This document shows positions 49,481 to 61,327 of a stretch of DNA of 64,000 nt, piece by piece. This stretch comes from Echinometra lucunter (lineage: Eukaryota; Echinodermata; Echinoidea; Camarodonta; Echinometridae), in contig CM057157.1 of the NCBI GenBank assembly GCA_029962745.1, positions 215,454 through 279,453 of the forward strand, given 5' to 3'. The notes under the pieces were generated by a model. That model saw nothing but the letters and a program-made list of their open reading frames with translations. It was not told the DNA's origin and made no database searches. Made by a program: the position numbers and the translations under genes. The first letter of the stretch is position 1. The number at the start of each line of letters is the position of its first letter.

Positions 49481-52400
49481 CACTACTACCACTACTACTA
49501 CCACTACTACCACTACTACCACTACTACCACTACTACCACTACTACCACTACTACCACTACTACTACTACTACTTCTACTTCTAGGTAGGTAGGTGTGTC
49601 AATAAAGGGGGGGGGGGGAGGTTTACAGATTATACAATAAACATTTTTTTTTTCAAAATAGCTAATAGTAACATTTATAACATGTGTTACCTTAATGGAT
49701 TCTGTGTAGAGGCTGTACTCTTTGACTAAAGGCAAGAATTCTGTTTCCTGATACATATTCTGTGAAAGAATCAAACAAAGGCAATACAAAATTCATCTTG
49801 TTTTATATGCACATCTGAAGAACGATACATTACCAAGGTCGCTGCTTACAAAAAATGTCAATATTGTCAGTCCTTTGTAGTGTGCTGTCCTCATTCTTTG
49901 GTTTTAGATGTTATATCAAATGCTCTTGAATGGAAACAGAAAAGATAACCCTTATAGGCAGGTGATGGCCTTTCTAGAAAGGTGAAATGACAACTATTTA
50001 TTTCTGGGAGAAATTCAAGGAGGCTAATCCAGGCAGCATGCTTGTTCTTTACTAAAGGCCAGATTTCAAGAGCATGCAAACGATTTGCAAAGGATGTGAA
50101 TGTCCCAAAACTGGCAAAGTCCAAAATTCATATTTTGGGCTCCAAAAGTTCACCAAACATGCGCAGGGGTACAGAACTTACAGAAGCATCATCAAATGTC
50201 CATTTTTTGTTCGGCAGAAGTTTTTAAAAAGACTGAAATTTTTTATGAATATTTCCAGCATCCCGAGAAGAACTGATGACATTTCTGAGCTCCTGTGCAT
50301 GTTTGGCAAACCTTTTGAGCCTAAAATACGAATGTTGGACTGCCATTTTTTCACTGTTTTCAACATTTGCATCCTCCGCGCATCATTCATGTGCCTGCGA
50401 AACGAATGACACTTACTTGATCTTCTACTGACTTGGTACACGTTTCAATGCAGTCTGCCATCTTACTGAGTGGTGTAGTTAGCTCATTCTCAGAGCTGCT
50501 CCACAGTCTGAAGGCAGGGCTGTATGTCTTCAACTCGCCAACATAATCTAGCAAATAAATTGAGAGGACTCTATGAAATGTCATGATCCAAAGTGTACAG
50601 GCTTCCCATAAATTTTCAGAGAGGTTGTTGACTGATTTAAATCAATTAGCACAAGAGATTTGGGTCTGAGCCCCACAATGGCCTGGTATCCTGTAAGGTG
50701 ATTTAAATTGGTAAGACTCGAGATTTGGGTCTGTGACCCAGTGCCTGATGTCCTTTACTAAACATTTCAAATTTGTATTCAATACTTGATAAAGTGATAG
50801 ATCTGTGCATGATATTACATCATACATGGGCAGCACCAGGGGGACGTTTCATCCAGTGTCTTGTCATTGATTTTTAATGACATATTTGCTCTCAGCCAAT
50901 CAGATGCACGGATTCTAGTTGCTTATAACAGATGTCAGTAAAAATCACTGACAAGACACTTCATGAAATGCTCCCCTGGACTAGACTGGCCTAGGGCAGA
51001 AAGTCTTGGAGAAATCATGAAGATGACTACATCCAGCAGTGAATAAACTCAGCCTGATGAGGTGAGTGAGAAAGTGATCTGTGCAGCAAGCCTTCTTATT
51101 TCATCATGAAAGATTGAACATTTTAGTAAATCATGGGGGGGGGGGATAAATTCTTTCACACTGCAGCTCTGCACAAAATTAGCTTACCTTAAACAAAGTG
51201 AAAATAATAACAATGCAGAAGAAAAGCTTCAGAATCTCTTCCCTTGCTCATTCTCTACCAACTCTGTTACACAAGCATTTAGGAAACATTGCACACCATT
51301 TCATGACACATACCTTTGGATTCCTGTAGTAACCTGAGTGATATCCTTTCAACAGAGCCTAGCTTCTCTCCTAACATCTGTACATATTCTCCCATCACAG
51401 TGTATTCTGGACTTCTATTTCTCAGTAATGCAGCAGTGGTAGACGTCCTAAGAGACGATCCCATTCGACCGATGAGGGATGTTGACTGCCTCCGATGCGC
51501 AGTGAGTTCCTGTGGTCAGAGATGAAGAAATAAATGACATGTTATGTCTTTGCTATACATATCCATCAAATGCACAGAATTGAGGGATCGAGCTCTTGTA
51601 AGGAAGCACCAACTTTCATTTTGTCTGGAAAGCAGTTTCTTGAATAAGGCGAGCATCTTATCATTTCAGGTACATTTCTATTTTAAAATCATTACACTGT
51701 ATTTGATATAAATGAATTTGAAGAGGCTTTCTTTAGGGATGTACAATTGCACTACTAAACATAGCACATAAAATTAAACATATGCAGCCACTGATAAAGT
51801 AAACACTGCTACAAGTAAAGGACTTTCATCTTCAATCATTGTTTGAACAATCTGTAACTTCATTGCTAAGAAGCAATATTCTTTGGTGTATGTGGGGTGT
51901 GTTTCTATTTCTTTCTCCTTTTTGTTGTTTTACACATAGCTCTAATCAGGCAAAAAGCGGAAAAGCATAGCATACATTTAACCCATTCGTGACAGAGGTC
52001 CACATTATGTGGTTTGGCCTAATATCTTTTGATGCAAAGCCCTAAAAATCATACCAAATACATAAGCAGAAAGAGGAAAAAAATTCTACACAAACTTTGC
52101 CCATTTTGGTTGTGTCAATATTTGTTGTTTGATGCTGAAAATTTTTTAAAGGAAAATAAGCATTAAAATCCTTAAATTGGCAATGTGATAGAAAGTTTAA
52201 AATCACCGTTTTCCGCTGCAAATTGACAAATTTTTGACTCCTCATCATAATTTCTGTCAATTCATATTCATTTCAGATACATGATGTTTTATAAGAAAAA
52301 TGTAGCAATAAAGCAAGAATGTTGGTGTTGCCAATTTGAAGAATAAAAGCTGATCAAATAAGGTTTTAAATAATTCCTGTCACGAATGGGTTAAAAGATA

Positions 52401-55400
52401 CACACAAAAAAAACACCTCACACACAAGAACTTGTGTAATATCATGAAAACAATTATCTTTTTTTAAAAGACAATTTTCAGAAGTGAAGTAAAGAGACAA
52501 TACTTTACCAGGCTTTTTCATGCAAACAAATCTTAGCAGCAATAGGAAGGTGCAGTAAACTGAAACTCAAAAGGACACTGTAGTACTGACACTTATGAGA
52601 AAATTGGAAAAACAATAGAGTTTACCCATGCCTTGGCTGTAAGGAAAATTTGTAGATTCTCGTTGAAAGACAGCACAGGATGCTCCGAGATTCGTTCCAG
52701 GAACTTGTTGAGTGCTTTACGTCTGGCAGCAAGGAACTCTGGAGCAAAGCGGTCTAACCTCATACTATGCTTTTCAGGGAGAGGCTGTGACAAGACAGAT
52801 AGTATCAAACATAGACATATAATAAATTTATGGGACAAAAAGGATATCATTCTGCGAATGGCATTAGGCCCCGCCTCTTTCGGATCATTTGAAGGGGCCG
52901 ATAAGCACCCGTTATCGCCCTGATATAGATATCACTGTTGCATTATTCATATCTATTGTGCGTATCATTTTTATTTTGACACTTTGGTTTAATGCACATT
53001 TGTTGCGCATTTATTGTGCATTAACTGCACATGCAGTAAGCTGATGCATGTGATGTTTCATAATGCATACATGTACAAGCAAATGCTACTAGTTGGAAGC
53101 ATCTTACAAAATGAATTATTCATTTTTGATCATGAATATTGATGGATGCTTAGGTCGGCCTTCCAATGAATCTGGACAAAATGGCGGAGCTTTAGGGGCC
53201 TGGTATCAAATCAGATGGAAAGGGAGAGAGGAGAAATAAAGAGAGAGGAGAGAGGAAAACACCCATATACAGTGAAACCTGTATGTAAAGACTACCTAAG
53301 GGAGACAAGAAATATGGTCTTTATGAGCAGGTGGTCTTTCTGCAAAAGTTTCTATAATATGCATTTCAATGGGAAAAATATTCAAGGGAAACAAAAATTG
53401 TGGTCTTAATAGACAGGTGGTCTTTCTATACAGGTGGTCCCTAAAGCAGCTTTGACTGTAGTCACACTAAAATCATCAACAAGAGGAAGAAGGCGGGTTA
53501 CTTAGCAAAAAAATCACAGTAGATTAAAATATCACCAAAACGACAATTTTTTTTCTTTTTTTTAATTCAAATTTCATCTATCTGCCTTAAATTGCTCAAA
53601 ATCCAGTTTCAAGCAATTTCATATTGAAAATGTTTGTTTTTACAAGGACCATTTTTTTTCTGACTATATTACCGTATGTATTATGACTGAATCTCAAAAC
53701 CCTGCAATCTTCAGAACAATAATTTTGAAGTGGTTGAATGGGTCTTACCGGTACTAAATGGGTAGGTTGGACCTCAGCAAGCTTCTGTCTCAACCAGAGG
53801 AAGTCTTGATACCTTCGTCTCACAGTGTATTCCGGATTGTCAAATGAACTTCTTGTAGTCTGGGTGTAAGACATTGTACACAACATGTTGGCAGTTAAAT
53901 AAACAAGACTTGTACTATAATCCACTGATTATTACAATATCACAATTACCTTCTATTATTGAAAAGAATGAATTAATGCATAAACATAGTTGAATAAAAA
54001 GGATATCTCTGTCAACTGGAGTGAACAATGAAGGGCTGAATTCATGAAGGAGGTTTAAACCCCGGGTAGGGATAAAACCTCCATAAGTGTACTAAAACAA
54101 AGCATTAACCCTAAAAAGACTGGGGGGGGGGGGCCTAAAAGGTCCCCCATAACATTTTTCGCAATAAATCCATAACGTGAAAAGTTCGCGCCGCGACGCT
54201 TCATGACTTTTTTCTTTCAAGTCTCTCGCATCTTTTGAGACCAAATTTGCGACGCCCGGGTACGCGGTTCCGTAGTTACGTAACATTTTGTAAGTGTATG
54301 TCAGACCTACATGTACATGTACAAATCCAATGCAAATTCTGTTTCTAGCCAAGATTCATAAATGTATCATTAATTTCACTTTTAATGATTAAACTCAATT
54401 AATTTCATGTTGTTTATGATCGGGCTAGTGCCACTGACGATTTCCATTCAAAAAAACAATAAAAAACAAAAAAGTAAAAAAACAAGGAAATACATAAGAA
54501 ATTTTTAAAACAATAAAATACATGAGAAAAAAATTTTATACCACCCTTTTTTTATAAATGTACATTACATATGAATCATAAAAGGAGTGTCTAGACCAAA
54601 TATTTTCAGTATTTGAGCTTTATTTTAAGATTTACAGCCAAATATTTAATTTCATGCATAAATTGATTAAAAATAAATTTGAATAATTTCAGAACAATTA
54701 ACCTTTCAATTTTGTAAATTACACTGTGGGTGACGTGCGTGCCGATTTTCGTCGCGATCGCGCGGTCAACAGCCGAGACCTTTGGGGGGGGGCCCTTTAG
54801 GCCCCCCCCCCCCCCAGTTTTTCCAGCCTCCAAAATACCCCAGTATTTTTAGGGTTAAAGTGCAGATTGTCCATACGTGTACTTTAATTGGAAATGACCT
54901 CATGCTACTATAAAGCCAGAAATCATCACTTCAGGTGGGTGTTTCACAAAGACTAAGATCGACTCAAATCCCTTTTAACTATGGCAGGTCATTCATGCCA
55001 CTGTTTGCTTTCACCATTGGTCTCTCAAGGGATGCACAAATCACGGTCACATATTCACAGAATTTATTTTTTTTGTTATCTTCATCAATGAACTATAAAA
55101 AATGTCAATTCTGCAGATTCGTGACTATGATTTGCAAATCCACTGAGAGATCCATGGTGAAAGAAAACAGTGGCATGAATGGCCAGCCATAGTTCAGTGC
55201 ATTTTTAGTCAATCTTAGTCTTTGTGAAACACCCCCTGGACCACTAACCAGCCTTTCTTTCCTTACAGAGAAATATATAAAACACTCAATAAACATATTC
55301 TGAGAAAGCACTTCATTGTGAAGTTATAAGAAGTTCCTTGCTACCTTAGTCGTAACTCTGTAACTGACGAAAGATTCCATCTTGCCAGTATGTCTCATGG

Positions 55401-57564
55401 GGTCATCGACCTTTATAAAGAGATCTTTGGTATCCTGATCATCTTCAAACTTGTATGAACCAATGAGAGCCTTGGTTGAAGCTATGGTATCACCACCAGG
55501 TGATGCTAGGATTGTCTGAAGGTAAGGAAATAAAGAGAAAACAAGATGAATGTGACTGCATCTCCTATATGCTTCTGCCTACACGTATATTCAGTTACAT
55601 GTAACCTCATGGCTTAAACTGTTCTTGAATTATGGTGATAACCAGAATAAAAGAGAAAATGACATACTCTATACCCTAGCACTGCACGATATAGCATTTT
55701 TCAATATCAGATAAGCATCGTCTCTAATATCAGATATACATACACGTGCCCATAAATTAGTACATTTTTAGTCATCTATAGTGCAACTCAAAGCAGTATA
55801 AACCCAACCTGTCCCCAACCATCGTGCTTGTAGTTTTGTGAATGACACTTGCTTCGGCTTTTAATTACTATAGATAAATAAGTTGATAATAGGGAAGAAA
55901 CACAGGGACAGTTTTTATCTCAAACTGCATTTCTTATCACACAGCAAGCGGAAATGTGTCGGTAACTGATGTTACGCAAAAAGGACATGGAAAATGATGG
56001 TGTAGAATCAAATTTATATATCTCATGTCTCAGACTTGTAAGGATTGTAAATTCATTTGACATTACACCTACAGTGTGTAGGTTCCTGGGAAGAGATGTG
56101 CAAAAAATTGAGCAATTTGAATAATTTGTTTTAGTGCCATGAAAAATTTACTGAAGACATGTTGGTAACTGAGGTTACGTAACTAACGTTACACTTAAAT
56201 TCAACGTAGATTTTGCACATTTCCATTAGTGTTTCACTCATTAACTACCCAAAATCTGTTAAAGTAATCAATTAAAGTAAATTAGATCTGAGAAAAAATG
56301 ACTAAAAATAAGAATAAGAGGCATTTAAAGCACATTTCCCTGACCATAGTCCCATATTTGCAAATTTTTGCTTGTTTACGTTATTCTCCGTAAGAAGGTC
56401 GAATTGCAGATTGTTTTATCTTAAATGTTTATTTGTAACAAAAAGAAGACCCTGTAGTAATTTCAGATTTTTATTTGGAATTAACAGGGCACAGTGCAAT
56501 TTAAAAATTTTGAGCTCAGTGTCCCATATGTTGTGGAATTGCCCTGGAGGTGATTTCAATATCAACCCGTTGAGGACGTTTTGATATTGGCCACAGGCGA
56601 AAGAGCGGTGCAGCATTGCTTTTCGGAGGGAGATCAGCTATACCCTCTTTATTTTCTATGGCATATACAGATAGGTTTTTTATTATCAAACAGGTAAAAA
56701 ACAATTAGAAAATACGAATTTTCGCGGCTTGCCTAGCGGCTTCTCGCTGACCTGAAACAGGTCAGCGAGATTACATACTGACATACAAAAGTCTACGGGG
56801 TGCTTCTGTCTCTATATAGGAGAAGTGCCGACCCTACCAGAACAAGAGGCTAACGACGAATGCTTGTTAGTGACAGAATTTTTCCGTCTATAGAGGTCTA
56901 CCCCACAGTAATCATGGTAATCAAACAGGCTATCGTAAACAAAGTCCAAGAGAAATTAGGATGAAATAAAAAAATTTAATTATTTTTTAAAAACTTTGAT
57001 AATGAAAATGATAAATACATGCTTAATTAATACAGAGGACGGGCAGTCAGTTTAAACAATGAGCTCACACAGGCGCCGAGTGAAAAACATTACATGCGTT
57101 TGTCGCCGAGATTTCCGTGCGTATCGTACGATACGGGTCAACAATCGATCTGAACATGAGGTGTTAATCTGCTGCATTTTCTGCACAAGTGAGACGAAAT
57201 TAAGGGAAAACCAACGAATATTTTCTAAGATACGACGTAACCAATTAAAGGCGGTCGATGAGTAGTAGGTCCAACCATCAGTACAAACATGATCAAGCCC
57301 GCACAGCTGAGCCTGAGTTTATACAATTAACAGAATAGTCAGTGATCATAGTCAATATGAATGATTTTAAAAAAGTCATCTCTACAGACTACAGCATCAT
57401 CAATTCCAAAACATGAGCATGCAGCAAATGTCTGTGGTTCATACCGATATGATCTCCTCCTCTTCGTCATCCATTGCGGCAGCAAGAGGATGAATTTCTG
57501 GCCCGTTTTTCTCCTCATTCCCCTCGGTAATCTCGCTGGTGGGTGTTCCTGTATTTTCTGCCAT
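39799..57564 (-). CDS. SNX30: Sorting nexin of the SNX7/SNX30 type (PX-BAR)
   Basis: SNX-BAR proteins bind endosomal phosphoinositides through PX and sense or form membrane curvature through BAR. Exons on the - strand: 57445-57564, 55345-55515, 53749-53859, 52626-52784, 51314-51509, 50417-50547, 49691-49759, 48672-48758, 45146-45250, 40482-40634 and 39799-40041. All borders are GT-AG and the phases add to one frame of 514 residues. The acidic N-terminus (1-65) is poorly conserved. PX (about 66-187) has [12 protein letters not shown] (110-121), PLPEK (135-139) and [12 protein letters not shown] (155-166), the expected PI3P-binding basic positions. BAR (about 188-450) has [29 protein letters not shown] and [16 protein letters not shown]. 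The C-terminus is an acidic Ser/Thr-rich tail longer than in human SNX30 (about 437 residues). The start has A at -3 and G at +4. SNX7 versus SNX30 cannot be settled; one invertebrate gene may represent both. Confidence 0.9.
41431..41697. mobile_element. 267-bp foldback element, copy 1 (sorting nexin intron)
   Basis: Arms begin ACTATGAACATG(A/G)CGGAC and include CATTCTACCCTTCACAATGG and TTCTGGTAGTCAAAAGAAC, mirrored almost perfectly over about 90 bases. The central loop of about 90 bases reads in one orientation here and in the opposite one in the copy at 42025. It lies in the intron between exons 9 and 10. Confidence 0.85.
42025..42293. mobile_element. 269-bp foldback element, copy 2, inverted
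   Basis: Same arms as the copy at 41431; the central part (CATGTAGTTCCAGGTGAATA) is the reverse complement of that in copy 1. The ends CACTATGAAC and GTTCATAGTG are flanked by ATT on both sides, a possible 3-bp target duplication. The family is not assigned. Confidence 0.85.
44160..44432. mobile_element. Possible MITE rich in GGAGAC words
   Basis: GGCCGTATCTCACCGGC at the left roughly mirrors GCCTGGTAAGATACCCTC at the right. GAGACGTC, GAGATGTC and GTCTCC words recur inside, with a run of about 16 C at 44267-44282. The frame is noncoding. Ends are approximate. Confidence 0.35.
48925..49578. repeat. 650-bp (TAC)n/(ACC)n microsatellite in a sorting nexin intron
   Basis: Nearly pure ACT/ACC triplets, about 215 units, the largest simple repeat here. 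It sits between exon 7 (49691) and exon 8 (48758), with about 110 bases to exon 7. Poly-Tyr/His and poly-Val frames result. It is followed by a G run at 49608-49619. Confidence 0.95.
50085..50405. repeat. Diverged inverted repeat touching exon 6 donor
   Basis: Left-arm words GGATGTGAATG, CCAAAATTCATATTTTGGGC and CACCAAACATGCGCAGG are matched, inverted, by the right arm (CCTGTGCATGTTTGGC, GCCTAAAATACGAATGTTGG, TTGCATCC). Identity is moderate, so it is an old foldback. The right arm ends about 12 bases from the donor of sorting nexin exon 6. Confidence 0.5.
50836..50979. mobile_element. 144-bp foldback MITE
   Basis: Ends CCAGGGGGACGTTTCAT and, inverted, CCAGGGGAGCATTTCATGAA; arms continue GTGTCTTGTCA(T/G)TGATTTTTA. 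It includes GCCAATCAGA in the loop. It lies in a sorting nexin intron; a related segment is seen at about 12239-12400. Confidence 0.7.
51982..52390. mobile_element. 409-bp piggyBac-like MITE, copy 2 (sorting nexin intron)
   Basis: Ends CCCATTCGTGACAGAGG and CTGTCACGAATGGG with TTAA on both sides (51978-51981 and 52391-52394). It matches the copy at 2311-2718 along its whole length in the same orientation with scattered substitutions and about one net base of length change. Confidence 0.88.
53270..53458. mobile_element. 189-bp element with CAGTGAAA / TTTGACTG ends
   Basis: Flanked by TA (53268-53269 and 53459-53460). Interior repeats GGTCTTTATGAGCAGGTGG, GGTCTTAATAGACAGGTGG and TTTCTATACAGGTGG show internal tandem structure. 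It lies in a sorting nexin intron. A Tc1/mariner-type MITE is a fair guess. Confidence 0.5.
54109..54854. mobile_element. 746-bp piggyBac-like element with TTAA target site
   Basis: Ends CCCTAAAAAGACTGGG and, inverted, CCCTAAAAATACTGGGG, flanked by TTAA (54105-54108 and 54855-54858). Subterminal GGCCTAAAAGG and CCTTTAGGCC also mirror each other beside long G and C runs. The ends differ from the 409-bp family, so this is a distinct family. No transposase ORF. Confidence 0.75.
54937..55235. mobile_element. About 300-bp foldback MITE with GGGTGTTTCACAAAG ends
   Basis: Left GGGTGTTTCACAAAGACTAA and right TTAGTCTTTGTGAAACACCC are perfect complements; arms continue with ACTATGG(C)AGG and TTCATGCCACTG inverted at the right. 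Noncoding; it lies between sorting nexin exons 2 and 3. Confidence 0.75.
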
Positions 57565-58370
57565 GTTGGAAAAGGAAAACGTAGCTGATTTGCAGAATTG
57601 ATCTGAGTCAAGAGATTTTTGTATCGTTTTAATCTTTGATTTAAATTTTTAATCCGCAATTTATTTTCAAATTCTTAATTATGTTTTTATCACTCTATTA
57701 TTTTACTTAAATGTATGTATGATAAGGTTAAGTCTTTTTTTTTTTTTACTCTTTGTGAACAAGCATGCCCACGTAAACATACCGGTAGTGTCGTCTGCTA
57801 CGTCAATTGCTTGCGTTTGCGACCGATCAACATGTTGCAGATGTAGATTTAGAATGCAAAATGGTAATATGGGAACAATACTAGTAACATCGTGGATCTT
57901 CCCAAGTTCACATTGGATAAGGAAACAACTGAAGATAGCCAGGCAAATAATGACATCATATTTTGCGCTAATTTTTAAAAGAATTTGATTTTCCACAGCT
58001 TTTTGCCGGTTGGAAGCAAAAATATGCCTCTTACCTCGACTTTCTTTGTTTGTTTCTTTTTTTGTTCTTGTTTTTTTTGTTTGTTTTTTTTGTTTTTTGT
58101 TTTTTGCCGCCTCGTATTCCATTCACCTACACAAAGTAGGCTACTAGACAAAAAAATCACCGCGGGTTTGTCACGTCATTTCTGAACGAGCCTTTAATAT
58201 AAAGGGGATCCCTTAGAGTTACATACGCGATATGCGCGGGGGAACCTTAGCGGAGTCCGTCCGTATCGCTTATGAACCTTTCAGAATAACTTTGCGACCA
58301 CTTGCCGGTTTATAACCAAACGGTAGATGCTTTACTGGGATCTAGTTATTTGAGGATCATAGGCCACGTA
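57565..58370. other. Upstream region of the sorting nexin gene
   Basis: Contains the presumed 5' UTR and promoter. No TATA box at a clear place and no other gene recognised. A T/G-rich low-complexity stretch lies at about 58040-58110. Confidence 0.4.
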
Positions 58371-58372
58371 TC

Positions 58373-58723
58373 ATTGGCGTAAGGGGGGGGGGTGGGGATA
58401 TATTCCCCCCCCCCCACTTTTTCGAGGGGCGGGGGTGGCGTGTATAAATATTTCCCCTCATTTTAAGGAAAAATGATATTGTAATTAATCAGATGGTATT
58501 TTTTTCATAAAAATGTCATAAACGACGGTCATATAGTGGAATTTTCATTTGAAAACCCCCAAAGTGGTTATTTTTCGCTCTCTCGCAAAATAAAAGTATT
58601 ATATGTGAGTGGGGGTCTGCAAGGGGGTGTGTGTGTGTACTTAAGTGTGAGTTCACCCAAGAAATTTCAGCAAAAAAGCCGATCACCCCCCCCCCCACTC
58701 CTTAAAACGGATTTACGCCGGTG
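58373..58723 (+). mobile_element. 350-bp element with CATTGGCGTAA / TTTACGCCGGTG ends, copy 1
   Basis: Contains a paired G and C run, TTTTTCGAGGGG, AAATGATATTGTAATTAATC, AACGACGGTCATATAG, TACTTAAGTGTGAGTTC and a second C run before the right end. The same order is seen inverted at 61819-62198. Noncoding. Confidence 0.7.
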
Positions 58724-59632
58724 TCACGTAAGTTGGTCAAAGCTCAAATGACATGAATGAGGTCAAATGTTAAAATTTAGTTTCTACAAGGGATGGTAAC
58801 TTTCGAAGCATACATAAGCCATTCATGCATTTGTAACTATGACTTGGATGGTATAGATGCCCTAAAACCACTAGGACCCCGATGTTATTTGGGGTCAAAG
58901 GTCAAATGAAATCAAAATGTATACAATTTCCCCTTAATTGCACACAAACATGGCGAAGTCAGAGGGCCATTGACTTTTTAATAGAATGATTTCTTCAAGA
59001 TATGAAAGACTAATTGGAATGCCTTTATGCTTCACTTTGAAAACACACCTTTAGATGCCCATTTATCTTTGGTGTTTCATTGAGCCTTCTGGGCTATGAT
59101 TGTTGTTTTTTTTTTTTTTTTGTTAATCATGTTAATAAAAGCGAGGTATGTGTGCACGTAAAGGTGTTCGTATGAAGAACTTGGTATCACATATTACATT
59201 TTCACATGGACAAATACATGTACGTGTTCCCGATTCCTGAGAAAAAAAAGAAATAGAGACAATAATAGGGAAATGGAAAGGGGCAAGGAAAATATAAGGA
59301 ACGGGTGGAGAGATAGGAAGAAAACGAATACTAAACGAAGAAAAAACAATGTTGTAGCAGACGGCGGAAAGAAAACTCAATGAAAAATAAGAGGAATATT
59401 GAATTTGAACATTAATAGGGAACTTGATATGCCTAATAATTACGTTGAACGAATCTGGATAAGTGGCAGTCTTCCAATATGTTAAGAAAAGAAGGGAATC
59501 AGGATGACAGAAAATGACGTCAAGTAAAAGTTTACTTTTATGCATAAACAGTATTTTGCATCACCTGAGAAATAGTTGGATTTTTTTTTTAGCTTAGCAA
59601 ACTTTAGCCAAGCAACATCCTATTAACAGAGG
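58724..59632. other. Intergenic sequence
   Basis: No gene or repeat family recognised apart from a T run at 59107-59121. GGTCAAATG and GTCAAATGTTAAAA words recur around 58745-58920, perhaps an old repeat. Confidence 0.35.
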
Positions 59633-59915
59633 CATTGTGGCTCAGTGGATAAGTCCCCGGACTGTGAACCACGAGATCCGGGGTTCGAATCCCACCATGG
59701 CACTAATGTCCTTTGGCAAGACATTAATCTACATTTGCCACTCTTCACCCAGGTGTAAATGGGTACTGGCAGGAAGGAATTCCTTGAAAGCTGTGAGCAC
59801 TGATATTGATAGCCTATATAGCTGAGCCGGGGTAATTTTGGGAGCGCCTTGAGCACCTTGTTTGGTGGATATTTGCGCTATATAAATATCCATTATTATC
59901 ATTATTATTATTATC
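59633..59915 (+). mobile_element. tRNA-derived SINE (family C) with ATT tail
   Basis: Head TGTGGCTCAGTGGATAAG and GGGGTTCGAATCCC; body CCTTTGGCAAGACATTAATC, CACCCAGGTGTAAATGGGTA and AGCGCCTTGAGCACC; end TTTGCGCTATATAAATATCC followed by an ATT/ATC tail. This body type is widespread in marine invertebrate genomes. Only one copy in the window. Confidence 0.85.
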
Positions 59916-60630
59916 ATTATTAAAATATACATTTTTCGGGTTAAATGGTTCATACAGCAGCTGTTGACATGGTTAAGAAGGAAGGAAAGCGCAATTGGTG
60001 ACTAAAACAATTTTTTAATCGACATTTTGATGAAATAAAGCTGGCTCCCTGTAAAAGAGATTATTACGTGAAACTCATCATTAAACCGAAAACCTCGCTA
60101 AATATGAGAAAAGAGGCACCACTAATGATGGCAGGATCAGGAGTGGTTACCGGTACAAAAGGATTACGCATCACTCATACAATCATGTACATAGAATGTC
60201 TTTGTTGTTGCCCGATTGTGCCCCACTCCTGATTGATACCTGCGGAACTCCAACTTACATTTCTTCTCCCCATAACCGAGGCAGATACCCCATTTTCGAA
60301 TTTGAATATCAAAGCAAAGTATTCCTCATATTTTTGTACTGTAGTAGAATTGAGCCCTCAAAATAATTTGAATCTAATTCGGCGACGGAAATTATGTCAT
60401 CATGACTGACCCATAATGCTGTTATAAATAAAATCCCTTATAATACCCTGTGAAAACTCTTATGATAGCTATTTTACCAAATGCATGATAATCAGAACAA
60501 TCTAGGGATTTTAACCATGCTCAAATATAAAGCCTTTATTGTGTTTATACCGCCCCTTGATGAATGACAAATGAAAATGGAAAAATGGAGAGTCAAAGGA
60601 AGAAGGAAGACGATATCTCTCCCCCCCCCC

Positions 60631-60733
60631 TCCCCATGATGAACATGTTCTCTGGGTTTTCGTCTGCTGAGTAGTCCCCCCCCCCCCCATGATGAACATG
60701 TTCTCTGGGTTTTCGTCTGCTGAGTAGTCCCCC
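60631..60733. repeat. Short tandem repeat, two units of about 55 bp
   Basis: CATGATGAACATGTTCTCTG through TTTTCGTCTGCTGAGTAGTC occurs twice, each followed by a C run. The two units look identical outside the C run length. Confidence 0.9.
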
Positions 60734-61183
60734 CTCCCCCATTTATGATTTAGGTGCTCCTATTAATAGCTGGATCCACCCTATGCCATTTAAAGGGTTG
60801 CAGAATAGTTGGACAACATTTCTTAACTCCACAATAGACTCTTCTTCAAAATACCGCCGAACATTTCACGTTCTGAAAAGAGAAGTTTTTGAATTGAGCT
60901 GCGTCCTGGTATTACGTATCCAAGTAGGGTTCGAACTTTTTAACGGAAGAAATAGGTAATAGTCGAGGAGGTGTCAAGAATGAATCAGAGTGTTATGGAA
61001 ATTGCCCCATTAAACCATATCTGCAAATGCTTCCATATCAGATATTGATTAGTATATGGGTTTCTTCACCAATGTTCCAAATTAGGTGCTTTTAGACAAA
61101 AGAGCACAATTCTCAGCTATTCCGCTCTACTATTATAGACCAATTCGGTTTGGGTGCTGTTTTTTAATGGTAATTTCTAACTG

Positions 61184-61327
61184 GGGGGGGGGGGGGGGGG
61201 GGGCTTCAAGTATGCCTAACACATGATAATTTATGCACTGACATAGCAACCACCTGGCTCATTGCACAGCCCATTGAATCAGCTTTTGTTCTTCTTTGGA
61301 ACTTAGCCCCCCCCCCCCCCCCCCCCC
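61184..61327. repeat. Poly-G and poly-C pair
   Basis: About 20 G (61184-61203) and about 20 C (61308-61327) enclose about 105 bases, another instance of the paired G/C layout seen in the short hAT-like elements. Just upstream, TATAGACCAATT at about 61135 resembles the end of the THAP-bearing element at 62261. Confidence 0.6.

Noticed and set aside
48902..49789. Open frames of 227 and 291 codons on the two strands
   Set aside because: They are translations of the TAC/ACC microsatellite (poly-Tyr/His and poly-Val).
57059..57265. 68-codon + frame upstream of the sorting nexin exon 2
   Set aside because: No domain, single exon in an intron on the opposite strand, and no Kozak or splice support.
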